This document shows, piece after piece, positions 25,274 through 33,153 of a stretch of 64,000 nucleotides of DNA. The translations under genes were made by a program, and so were the position numbers. Numbering within the stretch: the stretch's first letter is position 1; each line of letters begins with the position of its first letter. The DNA comes from Luteibacter sp. 9135 (lineage in GTDB: Bacteria; Pseudomonadota; Gammaproteobacteria; Xanthomonadales; Rhodanobacteraceae), in the NCBI RefSeq assembly GCF_000745005.1, contig NZ_JQNB01000001.1, positions 2,907,501 to 2,971,500 of the forward strand. The letters run 5' to 3'. The notes under the pieces are model-generated. The model was not told where the DNA came from. It saw nothing but the letters and a program-made list of their open reading frames with translations, and did not search any database.

Positions 25274-26203
25274 TTAAGCGCCGCCTGCATTAACACCAGA
25301 GATATTCGCCCACGCCTGTTTGAGCGCGCTCGCGTTGCCCTCTTTCGGCCAACCGGTGACTTGCTGGACCAAGTGGCCGTTCCGGAAGAACAAGAACGTG
25401 GGGGTTCGCCAGTTCCTCACTTCCGGCCATGCATCACGTGAGCCGGCCAAGGCGATGGGCGCGATGGGGTGGGCCGTGTTCCACGCCACAAACCCCGAGA
25501 GGTCGACATTGCGATCAGCCGGTGCCACCCACACCGAATGGTCCTTGATCATGGCTCGCAGCGCTTCATCGTGCTCAATGGCTTGGACGGCGTGCTGCGT
25601 GAAGTGGCATCCCGGGTGGCTGATAACGACCACAAAGGGACCAGAGGGTATGACCGCTACCGACGGGTGAACCGTGTGCGGCCCGGTGACGGAAAGCAGG
25701 CTATGTATCTGCCCTGGAGAGAAAGCGAGGTCGCTCGTCACCGGAGAGGGCAAACCCGCGTTCGGATGACTCGCGGCGAACCGTTGCATCTCGGCGAGAT
25801 CCCGGGACTGGAACAGGGCCTCAAAAACGTCCTGCCGCTGCTCGTCCGTCGCCGCACCGCGCTTTTCGAGTTCGGAAAAATCATGGCGCAGGTCGGACAG
25901 GTGCGATGGGCTAGGCGCATAGAAGCTCACGCTAGAGGAAGCCCTGAAGAGCGCCGCCACATCCCTGTCGCTTGCCTGCGCGAGCAAATGGGGCGATTGC
26001 ATCGGAGTGAAGCGGGTGTCGTAAGCGCGTGCCAGAATGCTTGCCTGATCGTCCTGGCCAAAATGCGATTGCTCGATTTTCGCAAAGGCCAAATACGCCT
26101 GTTCGGCTGGGGTGAGTTTTTGGTTTTCGGCAGCGGCCTGCGCGTCGGCATGCATGCCGAATGCTAACCAAAGAAAAAACGACCATACGATCCATGCTCG
26201 CAT
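25274..26203 (-). CDS. secreted thioredoxin-fold protein with one active-site cysteine
   Basis: Start ATG 26203 gives 309 residues. A signal peptide (MRAWIVWSFFLWLAFGMHADAQA) is followed by a helical N-terminal domain of about 130 residues and a C-terminal thioredoxin-like domain with FVVVISHPGCHFTQHAVQAI and the cis-Pro strand RTPTFLFFRNG. The usual CxxC reads CHFT, so the resolving cysteine is lost; a role in peroxide or mixed-disulfide chemistry, or simply in binding, is possible. It is the last gene of an operon with two secreted Cys-motif proteins. Confidence 0.7.
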   Translation of the reverse strand: MRAWIVWSFFLWLAFGMHADAQAAAENQKLTPAEQAYLAFAKIEQSHFGQDDQASILARAYDTRFTPMQSPHLLAQASDRDVAALFRASSSVSFYAPSPSHLSDLRHDFSELEKRGAATDEQRQDVFEALFQSRDLAEMQRFAASHPNAGLPSPVTSDLAFSPGQIHSLLSVTGPHTVHPSVAVIPSGPFVVVISHPGCHFTQHAVQAIEHDEALRAMIKDHSVWVAPADRNVDLSGFVAWNTAHPIAPIALAGSRDAWPEVRNWRTPTFLFFRNGHLVQQVTGWPKEGNASALKQAWANISGVNAGGA

Positions 26204-26291
26204 GCATCTCTCCAGCAGATAGTCGGTAAGAGGTGGGCGATACAGCAGCACCGCCCACCCGGCGGACGCCCGCCTGGCGTCCGCTCAGCAC

Positions 26292-26795
26292 TCACTTGCA
26301 GTTGTCGGTGCAGGCCGAACTGGGGTCTTCCGAACAGGTGCTATGACCGGCGCAACGAAAGCCCTTGAGCGGCTCAAGCATCGGCACCACACGAGATGCA
26401 TCGCGGTCAGCGGTAGCCAGCGCCGCCCCTTTGGCTGATGGCTGGATGTCGATGGCATGCGCTTGGGCACCGAATAGCGCGAGGACTTGATAAGCCTGTG
26501 CCGTGGTCAATCCGCGTAGCGCCGTGGCGTCGTAGCGGCTTAGTCCGTCGGGACCAAACTGCAAGGATTGCAAGAACACCGCACGATCCAATGGGGCCAG
26601 GGCGTCTAAGGCGCTGGCACGTCCCGAAGCGGTGAACGCGGCCAGGTCATCCGCCGAATGTAGCGGGGCCAGTGAGCGGTTGATGGCATCGCGCTGAGCT
26701 AGGTCCTGGGCCAACACGTCCGAGGTGGCGGCTTGCACGATAGTCGCGCTCCCAAGCGCAAGAGCGACGGCGAGGAAAACAGTGGACAGTTTCAT
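26292..26795 (-). CDS. secreted protein with C-terminal four-cysteine motif (paralogue 2)
   Basis: Start ATG 26795 is chosen because GGAG lies 9 nt upstream; 167 residues. A signal peptide (MKLSTVFLAVALALGSATIVQA) precedes a helical middle (LAPLDRAVFLQSLQFGPDGLS, LTTAQAYQVLALFGAQA) and a C terminus with the pattern C-x5-C-x7-C-x3-C, preceded by EPLKGFRC. The same spacing and the same LDRxVFL and A.(Q/H)..LAL segments occur in the neighbour at 26812. It is the middle gene of the operon; function is unknown. Confidence 0.65.
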   Translation of the reverse strand: MKLSTVFLAVALALGSATIVQAATSDVLAQDLAQRDAINRSLAPLHSADDLAAFTASGRASALDALAPLDRAVFLQSLQFGPDGLSRYDATALRGLTTAQAYQVLALFGAQAHAIDIQPSAKGAALATADRDASRVVPMLEPLKGFRCAGHSTCSEDPSSACTDNCK

Positions 26796-26811
26796 GATAT
26801 GCATCTCCAAG

Positions 26812-27357
26812 TCAGCAAGTGCCGGCGCACGCGTTGTGTTCGGCCACGGTGCAAGTGCCGCGGCCCTCGCAGAGGTAGCCCTTCAACGGAATGAGCGACG
26901 GCCTGAACTTCATGATGCGCTGGTCGGTCGGTGAGGCAGCCTTCAGATTCAGCTGCGAGGTGAAGCTTTGCTGGCCAATGAGGGCAAGCACTTCGTGGGC
27001 CTGGGAAGGCGTCAGGTGTTCCAATACATCGTAGCGAAAGCTCGTCACACCCGAGGCGTTGTAGCGCAGGCTGTCGAGGAACACCTGGCGGTCCAAGGGT
27101 GACAGCGCCAGGAGCGGCGAGTCGGTGGGGTGGACTGACGCATACGCAACGATGTCGGCCGGGGTGTGGATGGGCGCCGCCTGAAGGTCGGCGGAAGCCT
27201 GTTGCGCCGCTTCGGCGTTGACCTCGATGTTCGGCTGCTGGAGTTGCGCCGCGCGCAGGGCATCGGCTTGGTCTGCCATGGCCGGGGCGACGGCCCCTGC
27301 CACTAGCGCGGCGGTCAGGAGGGCGCTCAACGCCCGCGTGTTTATGCGCATCATCAT
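26812..27357 (-). CDS. secreted protein with C-terminal four-cysteine motif (paralogue 1)
   Basis: The 181-residue protein starts at ATG 27357 behind GAGGAAC. Signal peptide (LSALLTAALVAGAVAPAMA), a helical middle with LSPLDRQVFLDSLRYNASG and LTPSQAHEVLALIGQQ, and a C terminus with PLKGYLC opening C-x5-C-x7-C-x3-C. This matches the neighbour's spacing exactly, so the tail is a conserved disulfide-forming or processed module. The gene heads a three-gene operon ending in the thioredoxin-fold gene. The two share about the same size and layout but low overall identity. Confidence 0.65.
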   Translation of the reverse strand: MMMRINTRALSALLTAALVAGAVAPAMADQADALRAAQLQQPNIEVNAEAAQQASADLQAAPIHTPADIVAYASVHPTDSPLLALSPLDRQVFLDSLRYNASGVTSFRYDVLEHLTPSQAHEVLALIGQQSFTSQLNLKAASPTDQRIMKFRPSLIPLKGYLCEGRGTCTVAEHNACAGTC

Positions 27358-28057
27358 CGGTTCCTCTTCAATCCAGAAAAAGTTCAGACGGTTGGGTCAT
27401 GGGACCGTTCCTACGACCCAAATAAAGCCTTACGCATGCACTATGTGAATTGCATCCTGCTCTTGAGCATATTCGTATGCTAAAGCGGCAAAAGGTTATA
27501 AAAAGATTAAATCGCACCTCAAAATGTGCGCTAAGTCACGTGGGAGTTGCGTCCGACCTACACGGTAGACTGCTCCAATGTCCGAGCGATCACGTGGAAG
27601 TCCAGCAACCGATCTGCCGTTATGCCGAGAAGGATAGGCTCGCGTGTGAACCACCTACCATCGCTGAGCCTGCGCCGCCACCGCAAGTCGCACCCACAGG
27701 GCGAGTCTCCGAAGATGCCGAGCCGACCAAAAAACGAGTTGTAGCATTGGCGCGCATCTCGACCGGCCGCCAAGACGTAGTCTCACGTCGTTGTCCGCTC
27801 TTCAAGCAGTCTCCGGGCAGCCGCCGCTTCTTCGCGAACTGGCAGGACTGCCCAGGGCAGGGCGCCTAACGCTGTCAAACCAGCGCCAAGCCATCGCTGG
27901 CGCGAGGGTCAGCCTCGAGCGTGAGTTGGTGCTGATGGCCTCTCCGGCCTCATGAGTAGGGTGACCAGCGGTAAAGGGTCACTGTGCGCCACGACACATC
28001 TGAGCGCCGTGGAAGGGCCTAGGGTGGACCTTCCTAAGCCTTCCGCATGGTGGCGAT
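27358..28057. other. gene-poor region between secreted operon and recombinase
   Basis: No gene is supported in this 700-bp stretch. A 139-codon plus-strand ORF runs through part of it but lacks start signals and protein-like composition. The left end must hold the promoter of the secreted operon. The right part contains hairpins (CCAGCG...CGCTGG near 27882-27903) and a region just before the recombinase that could include its attachment site, which is not identifiable by eye. Confidence 0.4.
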
Positions 28058-29608
28058 ATGGGCGCCCCCGACCTGGTTGATGAAAGCAGCCCCATCTCGG
28101 TGGCGGCTTACCTGCGTATGTCCACGGATAAGCAGCAATACTCGATTTTGAACCAGTCCCTTGCGATTGCTTCGTATGCCGAACACCACAACATGGCGAT
28201 CGTCAGAACCTATCGTGACGATGGTCGAAGCGGCCTGAACATTGAGCACCGTCCAGGGTTGCTTGGCTTGATGGAGGACATCAAACGGGGACGGCCGGGT
28301 TACGAAGTGATCCTTGTCCTCGATGTCAGCCGTTGGGGCCGGTTCCAGAATGTGGACGAGGCCGCGTTTTACGAGTTCCTGTGCTGGCGCGCCGGCGTGC
28401 GGGTCTGCTACGTCGCCGAGCTATTCGAAAACGACGGTAGCCCGTTCGCGATGATCATGAAGGGGCTAAAGCGCGCGATGGCGGCCGAATACAGTCGGGA
28501 GCTGTCAGGCAAGACGTCGGCCGGTCAGCGGCACTTGGCCAGTCTGGGCTTTCGACAGGGTGCGCAGCCGGGCTATGGGCTCCGGCGGCAGCTGCTGAAT
28601 GCGCGTGGGGAGCTCAAAACCGTCATGGCGTCGGGCGAAGTGAAGAGCTCCACGACCGATCGCATCGTGCTTATCCCCGGCCCCAAGGAAGAGGTTCGGA
28701 TCGTCCAATGGATTTTCGAACAGTGCCTGGCCGGTGAGCTTTGCGGAGACATCGCGCGGGCGTTGAACGATCGTGGATGGCTACGTCCGGGTCAGCGCGC
28801 TTGGACCTACGGCCGGGTCCGTTTCATCCTGCAGAGTGAGAAATACGCTGGGGATGCGGTCTATGGCCGAAGCAGCAAGAAGCTTGGCGGCACCCTTCAA
28901 CCCAACCCGCGAGGCGAGTGGATCCGTAAGCCGGGTGCCTACCGGCCAGTCGTCTCGCCGGAGACCTTCGTCCGTGCGCAAGCGCAGTTGGCGATCACCC
29001 TGAAAGGGGTCAGCGACGAGGAGCTTTTGGAAGGCACTCGCGTCCTGTATGCGAGAGAAGGGCGGTTGACGGGACCGCTGATCGATGCGGAGCCTGGGTT
29101 GCTGGCGAGCCAGAACATGGCACGTCGGTTCGGTGGGCTGACGAACCTTTATCGCATGGTGGGCTTCACCCCGAAACGTAACCCTCGGTATGCCGCGGTG
29201 CGTTCTTGGGTGACGCGCTGGCGGCAAAGCTTGACCGCCTTCACCCAAGATTGGCTGATCGAGCAGGGGTCTGTGGTTCGTCGCGATGGCTGGTGCTTGA
29301 CGATCGACGGCGCGTGGTCACTTTCGTTCTCCGTGCTCAATGGCTGCCACATCCATTCCCGTCGCCAGCCCCAGTGGTTCAACCACCGGCCGTCGGAGTT
29401 GACGGATATCGTGGTGTTCGCCCGCGGCGTGTGTGGCGAAGTTGGCTTGCGCGATTACCTGGTGTTGCCACGCATGCTCTTTGCGGATTGGCCGCGCGGA
29501 TTCTACCGGGCGAATGGGCCGATCGTGGACAGCTGCGCCTATCTGTCGCTGGCCGTCCTGGGCGACCTGGCCCGGTTGTCCCGCATGGAGACGCAGGCAT
29601 GTGGGTGA
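28058..29608 (+). CDS. large serine recombinase
   Basis: The 516-residue product has the resolvase core (AAYLRMSTDKQQYSILNQ with the catalytic Ser in RMSTDKQ, VLDVSRWGRF, and the helix-E region LKRAMAAEYSRELSGKT), then the Recombinase domain (GPKEEVRIVQWIFEQC, ALNDRGWLRPGQRAWT, RFILQSEKYAGDAVYG). The last 150 residues (from about DWLIEQGSVVRRDGW) differ from the usual zinc/coiled-coil end of phage integrases. It probably moved the element it lies in. Its stop overlaps the next gene by 10 nt. Confidence 0.88.
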   Translation: MGAPDLVDESSPISVAAYLRMSTDKQQYSILNQSLAIASYAEHHNMAIVRTYRDDGRSGLNIEHRPGLLGLMEDIKRGRPGYEVILVLDVSRWGRFQNVDEAAFYEFLCWRAGVRVCYVAELFENDGSPFAMIMKGLKRAMAAEYSRELSGKTSAGQRHLASLGFRQGAQPGYGLRRQLLNARGELKTVMASGEVKSSTTDRIVLIPGPKEEVRIVQWIFEQCLAGELCGDIARALNDRGWLRPGQRAWTYGRVRFILQSEKYAGDAVYGRSSKKLGGTLQPNPRGEWIRKPGAYRPVVSPETFVRAQAQLAITLKGVSDEELLEGTRVLYAREGRLTGPLIDAEPGLLASQNMARRFGGLTNLYRMVGFTPKRNPRYAAVRSWVTRWRQSLTAFTQDWLIEQGSVVRRDGWCLTIDGAWSLSFSVLNGCHIHSRRQPQWFNHRPSELTDIVVFARGVCGEVGLRDYLVLPRMLFADWPRGFYRANGPIVDSCAYLSLAVLGDLARLSRMETQACG

Positions 29609-29961
29609 CCCGCTCGGAACGCGATTACGTCCGGCGGCAGGAGGCTCTTTTATTGCTGGCCGCCGCACACGACGCCGAGGGGAGGTTCAGCGCCGCCTTC
29701 CGAGCGCTGGACGCTCTGGTTGCTGACCCTGCAGCGAAGCTCTTGTTGGCGCGCCATGGCATTGATCGTGTCGCCCTGGGCCGATCGGCCAGGCTGCCTG
29801 CGAACGGCCGGGCGGAGGGGCTGGCGGTTCTGGAGGCCATCGTCCTGCGAGGGGTGATCTCCGCACTCTTGGAGGATCCGACGCTGGTGCGGTGGCTATC
29901 GCGCCATCACCCGGCTCAACTGGCGGTCCTTCATGAGGTGGGCTCGGCTACAGCGGGGTGA
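29599..29961 (+). CDS. small helical protein coupled to the serine recombinase
   Basis: The ATG at 29599 lies inside the recombinase end, overlapping by 10 nt, so the two are translationally coupled. The 120-residue product is helical and basic at the N terminus (TRSERDYVRRQEALLLLAAAHD), with further helices (AFRALDALVADPAAKLLLARHG). No family is recognised. The coupling suggests a recombination accessory or directionality factor; this is inference. Confidence 0.55.
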   Translation: MWVTRSERDYVRRQEALLLLAAAHDAEGRFSAAFRALDALVADPAAKLLLARHGIDRVALGRSARLPANGRAEGLAVLEAIVLRGVISALLEDPTLVRWLSRHHPAQLAVLHEVGSATAG

Positions 29962-30232
29962 ACCCGATGCGGTCGAACTCATCCGCGAGCCGAAGCATGC
30001 CCGCACCATAGCCATCGCCAGGAAGCGAACCGGCTGGGCCGAGGGTGACGACCAGGTGCGCTGCCGCGATGGCCAGGTCCACATGGCCGCCGGCGTCGGC
30101 CTTGGCGGCGATGATCTGGGCCCGGAATCGGGCCTCATCGAAATCGCCGGCCAGAGCGGCGTCGCCCATGTCGGCGGCGTCGCTGACCAACGTAGCGACG
30201 CTGAGGATCAAGTCTTCGGTCTTGGCGTCCAT
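29948..30232 (-). CDS. small helical protein, relative of gene at 19763
   Basis: The 94-residue acidic helical protein contains LAGDFDEARFRAQIIAAKA and AHLVVTLGPAGSLPGDGY. It shares F(E/D)EAR(Y/F)RA, LV..LG and GSxP in the same order with the 86-residue protein at 19763-20023, so the two form a small family within the island. Its stop overlaps the stop of the recombinase partner by 14 bp (convergent). Function is unknown. Confidence 0.6.
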   Translation of the reverse strand: MDAKTEDLILSVATLVSDAADMGDAALAGDFDEARFRAQIIAAKADAGGHVDLAIAAAHLVVTLGPAGSLPGDGYGAGMLRLADEFDRIGFTPL

Positions 30233-30414
30233 GAAGCAAGTATAAGCTCGTATCTTGCGCGGCGAGAGGGAGGTGTCCGCGTTTGCATTGGGGGAATCTT
30301 CGCGGTCGATCGGCTGGATTCTCTGTATCCGCTGCCTTGCCGTGAACGGACTTGGCGACGGGAAGGGGATGCGGCACCATCAGTCGCTCAGGATCACCTC
30401 AAAAGGCCACCGGA

Positions 30415-30771
30415 ATGACCCCACGCACGCATTGGACCGCTTGGATCGCAGTATCTGTTCTGGCTCTGGCGGGTTCGGCCTGTGCTGGGCAGTCGCCCAC
30501 CGTCACGATCCACACCGAAGCTTATCCCCGGCCACCGTATTCGGAGGCGACGTATTACGTCTACGAGCGAGATGGCAAAGTGATCTGCACGAAACTGGCG
30601 GTCTGTGACAAATACGACCAGTGCGACACCGGCTACCACGCGGGCGCTTTCGTGGAACCCGAGGACCAAAAAACGGGCAAGCCCTACCATGTGACCGCCG
30701 CGGTGCCCGTTCCCCCGAGCAAGCGCGCCAAGCATCAATGCCTGGCGAAGTTCGTGCCTGACGCCCTCTAA
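30415..30771 (+). CDS. secreted small protein, candidate immunity protein for the effector
   Basis: The 118-residue product starts at ATG 30415 after AAAGG. A signal peptide (WIAVSVLALAGSACAGQ) leads to a periplasmic domain with four Cys (CTKLAVCDKYDQC and a Cys near the end). It lies 25 bp upstream of a GH19/XVIPCD effector gene on the same strand. In Xanthomonadales such effector genes are paired with a periplasmic or lipoprotein immunity gene, so this is the natural candidate. The start region is not a perfect lipobox, so periplasmic rather than lipoprotein is preferred. Confidence 0.6.
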   Translation: MTPRTHWTAWIAVSVLALAGSACAGQSPTVTIHTEAYPRPPYSEATYYVYERDGKVICTKLAVCDKYDQCDTGYHAGAFVEPEDQKTGKPYHVTAAVPVPPSKRAKHQCLAKFVPDAL

Positions 30772-30796
30772 GTTTCATGCCACAAAGGACGGACCC

Positions 30797-32131
30797 ATGA
30801 CCACTCAGCGCGAAGCGGACTTCCTTGCCGCCGCCTATGCCTCCGGTATTACTTCGCCGAAGGAGCTGGCCAACCTGATGGGTCAGGTGAGCCATGAGTC
30901 GGGTGGATTGACCCGCATGGAGGAGAGTTTTCGCTACCCCGGCGGACTAAAGGATGTGCCGGTCGCCTCCGCGAGAAACAGCCCCGATGGCGAGTCCGCT
31001 CACCAGGCAGCGATGGACGGCGATCCCAAGCCGCTGGCGGAACTGATGTATGGCGGGAAGATGGGCAATGCGCCGGGGGAGGGCTACACCTACCGTGGCC
31101 GCGGCTACATCCAGCTGACCGGCCACGACAACTACGAGGCGATGGGTAAGGCGCTCGGCGTGGATCTCGTCAAGCATCCCGAGCTGGCGGCCCAACCCGA
31201 GGTCGCGGCACGCATCGCGGTGAAGTTTTGGGAAGACAACATCCCGGCGAACGCCCGCGAAGACGTGGCCAAGGCCACCCACGTAATCAACAAGGGCGAC
31301 AAGGGGCTGGAAGACCGCGAGCAGCGAGCCGCTGCCTGGGAGGCGAAGCTGACTCCCGAGGTGATGGCCGGCTTGGCCCGGGGCGAAATGACGCTGCCGA
31401 TCGCCGCCGAGCGGGAGCACGGCCACCATGCTCCCGTGGGCGGGGCGCTGCGCCAGGGTAGCCAAGGCGATGCGGTGAACGCGCTCCAGACCCAGTTGGG
31501 AGCGCTCGGTTACCTCAAGGATGCCCAGGGCCATGCGCCCACCCCCGACGGGCACTTTGGGCCGCAGACGGCCGCCGCCCTCCGGGCCTTTCAGCACGAC
31601 CACAGCCTCCAGGCCGATGCGGTGGCCGGATCGGCGACCCAGCAGGCCCTCCAGGCGGCCCAGCACCCCACGGTAAACCAGCCCGGCCACGCTGGCGCGC
31701 CCCCGCTGGCGGGGGCGGTGTTGCTCAATGATCCGGCCCATCCCGATAACGCTCTCTATTGCCAGGCTCGGTCGCATGTCCATCAGCTGGATGCGTCCCT
31801 GGGGCGCACCCCGGACGGGTTGAGCGACAACCTAGCGGGGGTGGCCACGGTCCAGGCGCGGCGGGACGGTTTGGAACGGATTGACCAAGTGGCACTCAGC
31901 ACGGACGGCCAGCGCCTATGGGCGGTCCAGACCCCGCCGGGTCGCACGGATCACTTGTTCGACCTTCGGACCAGCGTGCCGACTGAGGCGGTCCATACGC
32001 CTTTGGCGCAGAGCAGTGCGCAGTGGCCGCAGGCCATGGAGCAGTTTCAGAGTCAGCAGCAAGCTCAAAACTCAACCCAGGCGCAAAGCGTGGAGCAGGC
32101 CCAGCAGCAGGGACCTACGATGAGTCGGTAA
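30797..32131 (+). CDS. type IV secretion antibacterial effector: GH19 plus PG-binding plus XVIPCD
   Basis: The 444-residue protein starts at ATG 30797. Residues 1-210 are a GH19 lysozyme/chitinase domain with catalytic Glu34 in SHESGG and the RGRGYIQLTGHDNY motif. Residues about 218-290 are a peptidoglycan-binding domain (LRQGSQGDAVNALQTQLGALG, GHFGPQTAAALRAFQ). The last part, with LNDPAHPDNALYCQARSHV, FDLRTSVPTEAV and a Gln-rich tail, is the XVIPCD signal recognised by the VirD4 coupling protein in Xanthomonas. No signal peptide is present, as expected for T4SS delivery. No T4SS genes are in this window. Confidence 0.9.
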   Translation: MTTQREADFLAAAYASGITSPKELANLMGQVSHESGGLTRMEESFRYPGGLKDVPVASARNSPDGESAHQAAMDGDPKPLAELMYGGKMGNAPGEGYTYRGRGYIQLTGHDNYEAMGKALGVDLVKHPELAAQPEVAARIAVKFWEDNIPANAREDVAKATHVINKGDKGLEDREQRAAAWEAKLTPEVMAGLARGEMTLPIAAEREHGHHAPVGGALRQGSQGDAVNALQTQLGALGYLKDAQGHAPTPDGHFGPQTAAALRAFQHDHSLQADAVAGSATQQALQAAQHPTVNQPGHAGAPPLAGAVLLNDPAHPDNALYCQARSHVHQLDASLGRTPDGLSDNLAGVATVQARRDGLERIDQVALSTDGQRLWAVQTPPGRTDHLFDLRTSVPTEAVHTPLAQSSAQWPQAMEQFQSQQQAQNSTQAQSVEQAQQQGPTMSR

Positions 32132-32228
32132 GTCAGAACGTGAAGAGCGCGAAATCGGTAAAGAATGAAACCGTATCGCACTTATCGTTGCGGCAGCGAT
32201 CACGGGGCAGTTACGATTTACTGCGGCA

Positions 32229-32256
32229 CAAAAAAAGCCACCCCGGCAAGGGTGGC
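32229..32256 (-). terminator. rho-independent terminator (minus strand)
   Basis: On the minus strand, GCCACCC TTGCC GGGGTGGC forms a stem of about 8 bp followed by a run of T (the A run at 32229-32236 on the plus strand). It sits downstream of the minus-strand gene at 32669-32923, though 410 bp away, and could also insulate the effector gene from the other side. Confidence 0.65.
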
Positions 32257-32495
32257 TCTGCGCCGGGGCCCTAAGCGACGTCGCTGCTATGGAGCAGGCC
32301 AGTGGCGTTGGGTAGGCGGATTTCACATAGGAAAACTGAGGCTACTTGCTGGTGGCGAACCTGTCAACAGATTCCCCGGATTGCTGTTCATAGAGAAGGG
32401 GTTATACGGTGGAAGTTCGGGCGTGACTAGGAGCACGTCCAAACGAACGCCGGATGAAAGTCCTTAGTTGTGTTTTCGCTTATCGGGCGAGCTCC

Positions 32496-32519
32496 GCTCC
32501 TAATAAGTTCCCAAGGAGC
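32496..32519 (+). promoter_or_regulatory. hairpin pairing the ribosome-binding site of the small peptide gene
   Basis: GCTCCT (32496-32501) can pair perfectly with AGGAGC (32514-32519), the Shine-Dalgarno sequence of the ATG at 32525. A 6-bp stem with a 12-nt loop would hide the site. Such sequestration is common in toxin mRNAs of type I toxin-antitoxin systems. Confidence 0.5.
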
Positions 32520-32524
32520 ATTTT

Positions 32525-32629
32525 ATGTCCGGATCCAATCGGAGTTGGAAACTCAAGTTGATCTTGGCCGCCATCCCCTCGATTTTGGGCGGAGTGGCCA
32601 AGGTCATCTTGGCGTTCCACGGCCAGTAA
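32525..32629 (+). CDS. 34-residue cationic membrane-active-like peptide
   Basis: A short ORF behind a strong AAGGAG encodes 34 residues: a polar basic start (MSGSNRSWKLK), then an amphipathic or membrane helix (LILAAIPSILGGVAKVILAF) and HGQ. It is followed within 8 nt by a strong terminator, and its ribosome-binding site lies in a hairpin. This tight gene architecture argues for a real gene. Composition (Lys/Arg with hydrophobic helix) resembles small toxins or holin-like peptides. No antisense RNA is visible by eye. Confidence 0.6.
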   Translation: MSGSNRSWKLKLILAAIPSILGGVAKVILAFHGQ

Positions 32630-32636
32630 GCCGTGG

Positions 32637-32670
32637 GGGCCGGGGTCTGCCAAACCCCGGCCCTCTTTTT
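32637..32670 (+). terminator. strong rho-independent terminator
   Basis: GGGCCGGGGT and ACCCCGGCCC form a perfect 10-bp stem with a 7-nt loop, followed by CTCTTTTT. It starts 7 bp after the stop codon of the 34-residue peptide gene and overlaps the very end of the convergent gene at 32669. Confidence 0.85.
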
Positions 32671-32923
32671 ATTCGTCGGCGCCTGCCAAAACTTTCGGCT
32701 GGAGAGATGCGACTGCCCGGCGATATTTTTCCATCGTCTCGGGAGTCATCCACGACTTCTGCGCCAAATGGTCCTCTTTCTCCTTTGCCTTCGCCTGCGT
32801 ATCAACGTCTTCAGGCCAGACCGGATATGTCCAGCCGGTGGTCCCTTCGAAGATGATGTGCTCGTCCTCAATCCGCACGCTCGCACGCTCGTTGTATTCG
32901 CCGATGTTTTCAGCCTTGAACAT
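32669..32923 (-). CDS. hypothetical protein, 84 residues
   Basis: ATG 32923 has GGGGAG upstream. The product starts MFKAENIGEYNERASVR, continues with IIFEGTTGWTYPVWPEDVD and ends with a Lys/Glu-rich helix. It is acidic and soluble with three Trp; no family is recognised. The convergent terminator of the small peptide gene lies across its 3' end. Confidence 0.55.
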   Translation of the reverse strand: MFKAENIGEYNERASVRIEDEHIIFEGTTGWTYPVWPEDVDTQAKAKEKEDHLAQKSWMTPETMEKYRRAVASLQPKVLAGADE

Positions 32924-33153
32924 CTCGGTCTCCCCGCTGCGGGAACGCCACAGTGGCCTCCCCCGACTCATTAAGATTGGGGCACGGGAGTGGCAACCCA
33001 ACGAGCGGCGAACCTGCCTTAGACCCACTTCATCTCAGTCTCGTCTTCTGAGACCTCCTCCCGGCATCTTCGCCCCTGAACCCACCTCATCCCCTTTGTG
33101 AGGTTCAGCGGCCATCCCGTTGATCTTGGCACTGGGAAATTTTGACCCTTTCA

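Larger units (their letters stand above)
32132..32524. other. intergenic region with minus-strand terminator and leader of small peptide gene
   Basis: This 393-bp stretch holds no ORF of interest. It contains a minus-strand terminator at 32229-32256 and, further right, a possible promoter (TTGCTG near 32380, 16 bp, TATACG near 32403) and about 110 nt of leader ahead of the 34-residue peptide gene. Confidence 0.4.

Noticed and set aside
27450..27869. 139-codon ORF ahead of the serine recombinase
   Set aside because: No ribosome-binding site, Pro/Arg-rich and with mixed Cys; it looks like a chance frame.
32669..33028. Longer N terminus for the 84-residue minus-strand gene
   Set aside because: The extra 35 residues are Arg/Ser-rich and have no start signal; ATG 32923 has a clear GGGGAG.
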